Origin: Sinotaia quadrata
Taxonomy: Eukaryota; Mollusca; Gastropoda; Architaenioglossa; Viviparidae
NCBI GenBank assembly: GCA_028829895.1
Contig: CM054181.1
Span: 2,632,501 to 2,696,500, forward strand
Direction of reading: 5' to 3'
Length of the DNA: 64,000 nucleotides
Below are positions 23,801 to 35,800 of this stretch, piece after piece. Both the position numbers and the translations under genes were made by a program. Under the pieces are notes generated by a model. That model worked only from the letters and a program-made list of their open reading frames with translations. It was not told the origin of the DNA and did not search any database. Each line of letters begins with the position of its first letter. Within the stretch, counting starts at the first letter, position 1.

Positions 23801-26800
23801 AATGTAAAATCACTCAATTTACATGTAGATGAACATTATACATACCTCCAGCAATGTAAAATCACTCATATTATATATTTATATTATACCCGGAGATATT
23901 TTATATGCACCTCCAACAGTATACAGACTTGGGATACTGGTATTGTATTTATATTAAATGCAGATATATTTTATACGCACCTCCAGCAGTATACAGACTT
24001 GGGATACTGGTATTATATCTATCATCAGGTGTTGATACATTTCCACGCTGGTCAATATCTACTTTTAACTGGTCAACAATTTCACGCTCTGGACCCAGGA
24101 ATCCCATGGCCAGTAAGACAAGGTCAGCCTTGTACACTTTCTCGGAACCTGCAGTACAGCACAACTTTTATTCTACCATTTATTGCAGCAAAGGTTCTAC
24201 CATTTTTTTTTGCATCAGAAGTTCTACCATTTATTGCATCAGAAGTTCTACCATTTATTGCAACAAAGGTTCTACCATTTTTTTGCATCAGAAGTTCTAC
24301 CATTTATTGCATCAAACGTTCTACCATTTATTGCACCAAAAGTTCTACCATTTATTGCAACAAATGTTTTAACATTTATTGCATCAGAAGTTCTACCCTT
24401 TTTTTGCAACAAAGGCTGAACACAACAAGTGTTAAGGTGATCATTCAAAGTCAAATTCTTTTGTAGATTAAAAAAATGTAAACAGAGCATGACTAACTTT
24501 AATGTCTTTCTTATTCCAGGTCAGTTAAAAAAAAAAAATAAACAGAGCATTAGCTTTAATGTCTTTCTTATTCCAGGTGAGTTAAAAAAAAGTAAACAGA
24601 GCATGACTAGCTTTAATGTCTTTCTTATTCCAGGTGAATTAAAAAAAAAAGTTTGATTATTCACATTTTTGTTTTGCTTTATTTGGTTGAACAATTAAGA
24701 AAAAAATTCTTTATAGGTTTCAAGATGGTGTGTGAAAAATATGTATAGTTTACTTCACACTTGAATGTTTATTATTTTGTGTGTATAGTTTAACTCCCAC
24801 TTGAATGTTTATTATTTTGTGTGTATGGTTTAGTTCACACTTGAATGTTTATTATTTTGTGTGTATAGTTTAATTCAGTGTTTAGTGTTTATTATTTTGT
24901 GTGTATGGTTTAGCTCTGGCACTGTCAGAGTTAACAATGATAAACTAGCCTAGTTCTGGCAGTGACAGAGATAACAATGATATCTGATGACTCACCTTCA
25001 ACATCTTGCATCATGAATCTGCCAGTATCGTCTTTCTTCCACTCAATCTGAACGGTCCGCACACCGCATACATGGCCCTTCCCATCATCTATAAATTCCT
25101 GACAATAAAAAATGTATTTTTTATTTTATTTTTAAACAAAATCCCAATCATCTCATCTGTACAAATGTAGAAATAAACAATAGATCACCCCCACCCCCAA
25201 GAAAATAAATAAATAAAAAAGTAAATTAAAAAATGAAGCCTAATATGACCTGCATAACAACATAATTTTTATAAAGGATTTCCCCCCCAAAAATAAAGCT
25301 TATTAAGATATGAAAATATTAATAAAATCTGTAACAAAATTGATAAGATTGGTAACTAAATTTTTTAAATATCTGTAACATAATCAATTAAATCTGACAA
25401 AATAAGGTTTGTAAACAAATTAATAAGATCTGTAAAAAATAAAAAAACTTAAAAAAATCCCAAAATTAATAAAATCTGTATAAAAATAAATCCATCTGTA
25501 ATAAAATTAATAAAATTTGGGTGAAAAAAATTAACAAACTCTGTAAGAAAATTAATGAAAACTGTGGTTCTTACTGTGCTTTTAATCTCATACACTCGAG
25601 GGTCTCGACCCCACTTCATCTGCACTTCCTCATGACCGTAATCCACCCGGAATATCCTGGGCCATGTGGGCCAAGGGTTGTTAGCTGCTCGAGAAGGGGG
25701 TGGTTGTGGCAGAATTTCAAAAGTTGTGATGCTCTTTGCTCCCTGGAGAGGGGTTGGGGGAATTTAAAGCAAATGAAAGTAGGTATGATTAATTTACAAT
25801 TGATACAAATACTATAAAAACAAATGTTTTGCTACTTTACCTGTGTTTCAAATATTTATAAAAATAATGATTATGGAAGCATATCATTATGATATCTAAT
25901 GTGCTAGGTGCTTTAAATGTGGAATGTGTGTCGGAAAGGATTCTAATAACTAAGGCAGATGTGAATCTCTGCCACATTAGCAAAAACTGCAAACTGGAAA
26001 CTAGAAATATATCTCCCTCCCCCCCCAACTCCAACTTCTGATCTTTGGTAAATGGCATAGATAAACAATACATCTCACCTGTCGCAGGGAAGTTGCAATG
26101 CAGTCGCAGCCAGTATCCCCTCCACCTAACACAAGAACATCTTTGTCCTTTGCCGAGATAAAAGGGTTGTTGTCACCATGCTGTGTTTTTTGCCATGTCT
26201 CTAAAAAGTTCATGGCAAAATGGATGCCATCCAAATGACGGCCTGCAATCATAATAAAACATTTATCAGAAGCAGAGACAAAGAGTTGCCTCCCTTGAAG
26301 CAACTTTACCAAGCTTTTAGACAATTTACAAAATGGTGTAGCTTTCCAAGTGACAACCTGAAATAATTATGTTTGTTCTTAGATATAAATAATGAAATAA
26401 AAGAGTTATCTCCACTGCTGGAAGAGTCATCTCCATGATTCTCTACCCCAATTTTGAAACAATCTTTAGGATCTCCATGTAAGGCCTATGATGATTTAAA
26501 AAAAAAGATTAATATGAATAATGAACATTATTTCAAAAGAAAAAGAATCAATTTAAAAAAAAAAATCTTCAAAAAAGAAAATGAACACTAAAGTCTGTTG
26601 GAAAAGTGTGTCTAGCAAGAATAACAGAAGTACAACACTTCAACAACAATCTAAAAGCCAGAGAGTTTTGTTTGAACTGACCAGGAATAGGCAGGTCCCT
26701 TGGCCAAGTAGCACCAAGTGCCAGAAGTACAGCATCATTCTCTGACATAATTTGGTTTGCAGAAATATCTTTCCCAACTTCCACATTGCATTTGAATTCT

Positions 26801-29800
26801 ATGCCCTCTGCTGCTAAAATATCCACACGTCTTTGTACAACCTGAGCAAATAAAATAAATTTTGTTTTATCGAGATACCTTTTATTTCATAAATTCCAGC
26901 ATGCTTACATACAAATTTACAACATTAAAGAAAATAATGATATATCTCTCAGAATCATTTCTATACTCTAAAAGTCTAACCAAGTATGTACACCCAAATC
27001 TACCCAAGTGTGTATATTCCAGAAATATCCAAGGATGCACACACCAAATATACCTGAGTATGTATATTTCTTATCTACCCTAGAATGTACACTCTAGGAA
27101 TTATAAGTGAAAATCAATAAATAAAAACTGAACAAAGGGTTGCAACTCTAGGAATTATAAGTGAAAATCAATAAATAAAAACTGAACAAAGGGTTGCAAC
27201 TCTAGGAATTATAAGTGGAAATCAATAAATAAAAACTGAACAAAGGATTGCAACTCTAGGAATTATAAGTGAAAATCAATAAATAAAAAGCAAACCTCCT
27301 TGTCCAGTTTCATGGTAGGGATGCCATAACGCAGCAGACCACCGACCCGGTCATTACGCTCATAGACTATCACCTGGTGACCTGCCTTAAAAAAAAAAGT
27401 ATACACAGAGGTAGAGATAAATTATTCACAGTACAATAAAACCCTTAATGATAACAACAAATCCTGAATCATTACCTGTTGAGAGTTAGTTTAAAGTATG
27501 TGTGTATACACAGACTAAAAAAATAATGTTAGCAAGCATTTACACACTCTGTAACAATATTTAATGCTAGAAGTATTTTTACCTGCAATCTCTGAACTAA
27601 GGTTTAATGTTAGTACTATTAGTATTACAAACATATCTTGTACCAATGCTTAATGTTAGCAAGCATTTTACCCACTCTGTAACAATACTTAATGCTAGTA
27701 GTATTTTTACCGCAATCTGTAACAATCTTAATGTTAGTACAACTATAAACACACTCTGTGCCAAGACTTAATATTAGTACAATAATAAACACTCTGTACC
27801 AAGTACAAATATAAACACACTCTGTACCAAGATGTAATACTAGTACAAATATAAACACACTCTGTACCAAGACTTAATGCTAGTACAACTATAAACACAC
27901 TCTGTACCAAGATTTAATCTTAGTACAAAACTATAAACACTCTCTGTACCAAGTATAACTATAAACACACTCTGTACCAAGTACAACTATAAATACACTC
28001 TGTACCAAGTACAACTATAAACACACTGTACCAAGACTTAATGCCAGTACAACTATAAACACACTCTGTACCAAGTATAACTATAAACACACTGTACCAA
28101 GACTTAATGCCAGTACAACTATAAACACACTCTGTACCAAGTACAACTATAAACACACTGTACCAAGACTTAATGCCAGTACAACTATAAACCCACTCTG
28201 TACCAGGACTTAATGTTAATACAACTATAAGCACACTATGTACCAAGTACAACTTATAAACACACTCTGTAACAAGACTTAATGTTAGTAGTCTTGTGTC
28301 AGGTGACCAGTGATTATAAAATTTGTTCAAGATGTCATTCACATAAACTCACAGTAGTGTAGTTTTGTCATTTGTTAAAATGTTAAGTTAAGCAGATAAT
28401 TATGAGTAAGCTTTAGCTATAAATACCTTACTATGTAGTATCATGATAGTTGAAATGGGGAATTTTTTAACATTGATAAAATGTTAAGTTATGCAGATAA
28501 TTATGAGTAAGCTTTAGCTATGAATACCTTATTAAGTTGTGCAGCTGCTGCCAAACCAGCGGGACCACTGCCAACAATGGCAATTTTCTTGCCGGTGCGC
28601 ACAGCTGGTTGCCTGGGTTTCACCCATCCCTTATTGAATCCGAAGTCAATGATGGAATTCTCAATGTTTTTAATTGTAACAGCTGGAGTATTTATACCAA
28701 GCACACAGGCTCCCTACAATAAAATACATCCATTAAAAACACAATAAAATACATCCATTAAAAACACAATAAAATACATAATATCAAAAACACAATAAAA
28801 TACATAATATTAAAAACACAATAAAATACATAATATTAAAAACCCAATAAAATACATAATATTAAAAACACAATAAAATACATAATATTAAAAACACAAT
28901 AAAATACTTCCATTAAAACACAATAAAATACTTCCATCAAAAACACAATAAAATACATAATATTAAAAACCCAATAAAATACATAATATCAAAAACACAA
29001 TAAAATACATAATATCAAAAACACAATAAAATACATAATATCAAAAACACAATAAAATACATAATATCAAAAACACAATAAAGTGTCTTTTGAGACTGTA
29101 CTTTTTGCATATAGTTACAGAGTTCCTGCAAATTAGGCATACAATTTTACTGTTTAATTGTACACAAAAGTATTGCAGTTCCCATTTTATTGATAAATAT
29201 GATTTTCTCCTTCAACCAATCAACCAATATTTACATTTATTTCACTAGTCTAAACAAAATATCTCACTGTCACAGATAACATATCAGTGGCCTAGCTAAT
29301 AATATCCTCTTGACCCATCAAGCAATATTTATGTGTCTTTGGTAATTTTACAATGGTCTAGATAGTTGTATCTCAGTCTCAAGAATATTTCAGTCACCTA
29401 GGCAATAAAAGTCAGAGATAAAATATAATATTGTAAACAAGAAAAAGTTTCTCAATGTATTAAAAAAAATATCTAGCCTTGATAAAATATCTCAGTCAAT
29501 GATTATCTTTGCTTACCTCACAAGGTGCAGGGCAAACACGACCAGTAAATTCGGGAAAGTTGTTCGTTTGATGAAGGTTATCAAGCGCTTCCTTCCATTT
29601 GTTCTAAGCAAGGAAAAAAAAACTGGCTTCACACCAAACTGCTTACAGTAGTGAGAATCTTAATATCAAACTGCTTATAGTAGTGAGAATCTTAATATGA
29701 AATTGCTTATAGTAGTGAGAATCTTAATATGAAACTGCTTACAGTAGTGAGAATCTTAATATGAAATTGCTTATAGTAGTGAAAATCTTAATATCAAACT

Positions 29801-32800
29801 GCTTACAGTAGTGAGAATCTTAATATCAAACTGCTTATATCTTCACAAAAACTGCTTATATAACAGCATCTGCACACAAACTGCTTATAATAGCATAAAA
29901 AAACCAAACTGCTTATAATAACAATTATCTTGAAAACAAACTGCTGATGCAATCAAAACCAGTTCCAACCAGATGAGTAGTTTTTCTGACTAATAGTCTC
30001 ACCACTTGTTCATATCAATTTCATCCAATGGGGCCAACTGGAAGTTTCTTTGGTCATTAGGGCGATCATTAGCTTATGGTAAGTTAACTGACTAATAAAG
30101 GAAGGATGGACTTAGGATATTTCATATGTTTGCTACTGATGTATGATTTCAACTGGAGAATGCTTATGCAATTGAACCATTATTTCTACATTCATTTGAC
30201 TATGTTGTACATTATACTTGTGAATTTTGATTGATGCTATATATCTTGTGCTGAATGAGTATCGAGCTAAAGAAATTGTTGCAGGATTTGTAAGGTAAGA
30301 ATGTTTGTAAGAGAGAAAGGAGTTGAGATGAAGTAAGCCTGAAATTTAGTGTTGCCTTAATTTGACTTCTGCAGAGCAGAGCAAGCCTTTTTGTTTGTCA
30401 CTTCACACTATAGTGACTACTGTACTCGAATATGTTGGTGTGTGCATCCGGTGTTGTCGTCAACTTATCAGTAAATCATGTTGCTGTAAGTTGGTTCCTG
30501 TGAATTCCATTTGGGAACCAATAAGGCAGAGATTTGTGGCCTGAGTTTGGTCTTGAGAATTCACAAAGATCATTGTGAACATTCCTCATGGTGTGTTGAG
30601 TAAACGCACATAAAACTTCAAGAACATTCCTCTTGATGTGCTTCATAGCGCATATGAAATTCAGGATGATTCTCTATGGTGTGCTTGGAGAGCATGTCAA
30701 AGATTCTGGAACAATTGTGTTACATGCCTCAAGAAGGGACATGTGGTACCTCGCCTAAATATGAAAGGCAGTGACTTGTTGTAAACCACGATATTGTGAA
30801 ACTGGTGCCGGCAACAGACGCCATCTTTGAACAGGTTATGTACATTGACTTTAACTATTTCTCTAAAACTCCACTCTCATTTCCGTGATGATAACCATGA
30901 GCTTGATTATACATTTATGTTATTGATTGTTTATGACTATGCTATGTTTATGTCCAGTGTTAATCAAACATTGTCATGGAGTGATGTAAATGTCAATGCT
31001 CTTTGATTATATTCATATGTTATATGTCTGACTGTTGATTTAATAAATTTATTGTCAAATTATTTGACCTTCTTACATATATTGATAACCATATGTTGGA
31101 ATTATAGCGGGTGGATGGGGGAATCAATAAATATAGATTAAAGACAGATTTGTCTTCTCCTTTAGTAAGAAGATTTCCACCCAAGGAAATACTGTGTGAT
31201 GGTAAATGTTTGTCTTTAATGTTGTGGAAGAGAAAATGTTTACAGCACCCCCATATCCACCAAGTGAGAGAGAGGAGTGGTGTCTTCTGGAGAATTATTA
31301 ATAACATAAATTAAGATTCTCATCACTTGTAAATAGTTATAGATAATTAATTAATAATAATAATAACCATTAACTAGGTGGAGATGGCATCACAGACGCC
31401 AACAATGGTCACCTAAGTGGTCACTGATGTAGGACAATTACAAATGAGCCATTGGGATTTTTCTACTAGACCCTAAGAAAACACTCAACTGACAGTTAGT
31501 GAACAGTTTACTCACTTCTTACTTCATTAGTCTACTGGTTTATCTACAGACTGCCTAAAATATTCAAATGAAGCAGAAAAAGACTTTTAACTACAACTAC
31601 TGGCTTAACTAGACTTCCCAGACTGCCTAAAATATTCAAAAGAAGCAGAAAAAGACTTTTAACTACAGACCCATAACATTTTAAAATCAAACAGTCCAAT
31701 TTGTGCTTATTTAGAGAACAATAAATCATATAATTTAAAGTGAAAAAGGGCTGGATGATACAGAGGAGAGATAAAAGGATGCAAAGCTAATCCTGATGGA
31801 TGGTTGCTGAACTAAAACAATTGTAAAAAGTGTGTGTGCGTGCGATTGTGTTACTTTTTGGTGTTGTTTTAGTGTATTTATTAATTACCTTACAAATAAA
31901 TTAAAAAAATAATCTATAAATTAATGTAAGATCTCACTTTGAAAACCAGGTCATTCCATTTGGGAATCAAATTGCTGAGTGGGCAGCCGTTATAAGACTG
32001 ACAGAATGGAACGCCACAATCCATACACCTGAAATGCAGAATGATTAAAGAAAATATACAACAAAAACATATAATAAATGAATATAAAAACTAAAAATAC
32101 ATTTCAAACAACTTGAGAGTGTATGAAATTCAAATGGCAAACAATTGTTCCCCATACAAATATAAAGTCAAAATTAATATTGAACTTTGAATGATTAGAT
32201 ATTAAATAAACATTTAGATATTATCACATCATTTGCCGAAAATTCTTAGTGCCACAAATGGAACTATGAACACTTTCAACCGTGTACTGGAGTACTGTCC
32301 TGATTATCCATGTAGTTCAATTATCCATTTTAGTTTGATTATCCATGCTATTCATGGGAAGAATGGAAGTGGATAATAAAAATATAATATTTTCCAATTA
32401 TACCACCAGACATAATTGTTTCCATGATCTTTTCCCATAAAAATCAAAATTTCTACATATGAGTAGCTTGTTGACATTTTCATCCAGACTTTTTGCCAAC
32501 CAGCGCAAAAAGACACACTCTGATATGTGATGCTAACTTGTGCATGCAACCATAATACTCTGTGTTATGATGACTTGCACTGTGCTTGCAACAACCAAGA
32601 TACTCTGTATGATGACTTGCACTGTTTGCAACCAAGATACTCTGTGTGATGATTAGGGCTGTCAATTTTTTCTAAAATGCTGCCTGGGTACCTATCCAAA
32701 ATTTGAACGGGTACCCATTCGAAAATTAGCATAATCTCCATCGCAACTCACGATCTCTACACAAAGCACTTAAACATTAAGCATGCACTCTATTTCACAC

Positions 32801-35800
32801 AGCAGCCAAAGATATGCATCTAGTGACTTACTATTAGTTATGATCTTTATATGTACAACACAAACTTTTATTTGTAATATTATCATTCATTACATAAACA
32901 CTCTATTTCACACAGTAGCCAAAGGTATGCATCTAGTGACTTACTATTAGTTATGATCTTTATATGTACAATGCAAACTTTTATTTTTAATATTATCAGT
33001 CATTACATAAACTACACTAAAACTAAATAATAACGTATTTAAAAATAGGGCATCAAGTTCAATCACCCTTCGCCGATAGAATTTCATCGCACAGATTGCA
33101 TTTCATTGTGTCACTATCCAATCGCTTGGCATGACTCCACACAATGTCTTCCCCATATTAAAAATATTATGTTATTATTTAATTTATTGACAAGTTTGTT
33201 TACTGAAGTCTTATTAACATCAATAACATGCTACACTTGTTAACGAGCACAACAACCACAAGCGAAAAAAAAGGGCGTGAGCTATAGTGATTGATGATCT
33301 ATGAAGTAAATAATTAGATCTAAGTTCAGTGCGTGAGCCAAACCATGGCCAGCACGATTTAGCAGCCGCCATCTATGGGCGGGAGGCGAGTGTGACTGGA
33401 GGGTGAGTGTGCTAAATCGTGTATAGACATAATGGCCACATAACCACAGGTACCCGTTGGAACCACTAGTGATGATGACATGCACTGTTTTTGCAACAAT
33501 GGTACTCTGATGATGACTTGCACTGTGTTTGCAACCAAGAGCAAAAGTGTCATGTGGTCTCTGATGCTAGAAGGCTATGATAAGAGCCTATCCTCTAAGG
33601 AGAAGAAAGCTTAAATTAAAGCATCCTCCTCACAAAGAGTTCAGTCCCCTTGTTTCCTTTTTCTCAAATTCTGATTTTTGCTCACGTGTGGTCAAACATC
33701 TTTCATTTTCATTTTCTTCTATCAGGAGTTAGCCTTCTCACACTTTTATTTCTTGAGGTTTTGGTTTTTAGATTTTATTTGTTTTTCTTTTTAATCTTGA
33801 GCTTAATATAAGTCAGCTTTTTTTAATTTCTTTAGGTCAGCTGACACCTGAGTTGCTGTTTTTGTGTGGTTTTGTGGCAGTATGGTCAGTTGCATTTGTT
33901 ACTGGTTAAAAAATATTTCAGTTCCCAGCCTTTTCTCCAATAATTTGTACAGGTCGCAAGAATGAAAGACTTTTTTTTTTGTACAGGTCACAAAAATGAA
34001 AGAGCTTTTATTTTTATTTTTTGTGAATGCTAGTTGCATGCCTGTTGGGAAAAATTGGCACATTTCTGCTAAGTCTGTACAGGTTGCAAGAATGAAAGCA
34101 CTTTTATATTTTTTCTGTCAAAGCAGGTTCCATGCTGGTTGGGCCAAACTTGCACATTACTGCCTACCTACCCTTATGTCATTTAGCATTTGGCAAGGCA
34201 GGAAGAGATTTGACAATGATGCTGACAGTCAGATACTGCCACCATTATGCAAGTGCTAGAGGTGTTAAATGTAAATACCAAAAGATCAGTCAGGTCTGTA
34301 CTAACTTGTCATGTTCCTTTTAAGGGGCTGTGAAAAAGAATTATTCTTCTGGATATCATATAGGTCTGGGTCTGAAGTGGTCTCTTGTTATTCAGGGTCA
34401 TGATGATGACAAAGATTTAATAGAGATGATGGACATTCAGAGCAATTAGGATTAGGTCATATAATTTACACTACACTTGCAGAGAGAGGAAGACCTGGCA
34501 AGGCTTTGGTCCCTAATGAAGACAGACACTTGATGATTTCAGTCATCATAGAAGACAAACTGATGGCTTCAGCCCAATAAATGACAAAGTGATGGCTTCA
34601 GCCCAATAAATGACAAAGTGATGGCTTCATCCCAATAAACGACAAAAGTGATGGCTTCATCCCAATAAATGACAAAAGTGATGGCTTCAACCCCTATAGA
34701 AAACAAAAGCAAACCAATGACTTCAGTCCCTAAAAATGAGAGCAACAAAGTGATGGCCTCGGCCCCTATAGATGACGAAGTGATGGCTTCTGACCCTACA
34801 GATGGCAAAGACAAAATGATGGCTTATTGACCTTAGAGAGGACAGAACAAAACGACGGCTTTAGTAGACAGAAGATGCTAGCCTGCTACCAAGTATGTTA
34901 AGCATTGACTATTTCAAAGGAAGGTTAAAAAGTTGTACTAGCTTACTGCATTAGTTACTAATTTAATCAACCTCCCGGTAGACAAGTAGGCCAAATTTTG
35001 CCCAAAGTTATCCATTTTAACTTCAATTCCATAAACCCTTTATTTAGTAAAGTAGCTCAGTGCTCCAAGCTGGCTGTAAACTGGCAAAACACACAAATCA
35101 TATCTCTTACAAAGCATACAGTAGGCATGGACTAGGACCTGTTAAATATTGAATGGAAATATAAATTTCCATTTTTCAAATGGTTTACACTGAGTAAATG
35201 GCTGACACTGTAGAATTCCTATGGTCTACATTGGCTAGATGAACTAGTCACTGTAAAATTTCAGTTCACCAACAAATGCGCGCCGACAAAAATGCGATGG
35301 ACAAAAGTGCGCCAACGCGTTCTGTCCCTAACTCTAACCCTAACCCTACCTCCTAACCCTAGCCCTATCGCGCATTTGTCGGGTCACGAAAATTTCAATG
35401 GCTACACAAATCAATACTCTAAAATCTTTGTTAGAGAAGTTATGCAAGGATGCTAAAAATAGACTATGATAAGATATGGAAAGAAAGAAAAACTATTTAC
35501 CTTGCAGCTTGCATACGTAATCCCTCCATGACTGTTTTGTGATTGTAGATTTCATTCCAGTCATTCAATCGATCTTTGGCATTCCGGTACTGGTAAGTCG
35601 CTCGTTTGTATTTAACAAAACCCCTGTACAACAAAACACATTGTATATTTATTTGGCATTTCGGTACTGGTAAGTCGCTCTTTTGTATTTAACAAAACCC
35701 CTGTACAACAAAACACATTGTATATTTATTCAGCACATGTTCTCTACACAGCACAACTAGTTTCATGAGAAAAGATTCTTAGATGGTTCACAAACTAGTT

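Noticed and set aside
23905..24490. Plus- and minus-strand open frames across the 21-bp array
   Set aside because: Unit length is a multiple of three and all frames stay open; the real coding sequence there is GOGAT exon 28 on the minus strand.
27620..28342. Long minus-strand open frames with [16 protein letters not shown] repeats
   Set aside because: They are translations of a minisatellite whose units lack stops in that frame; no start context, splice structure or protein character.
30690..30740. Zinc-knuckle-like CVTCLKKGH in dispersed repeat copy B
   Set aside because: The final cysteine is missing and the motif is not conserved in the other two copies.
35320..35370. Chromosome end or telomere fusion suggested by CCCTAA repeats
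   Set aside because: Only a few units, embedded in an inverted-repeat element inside a gene intron.
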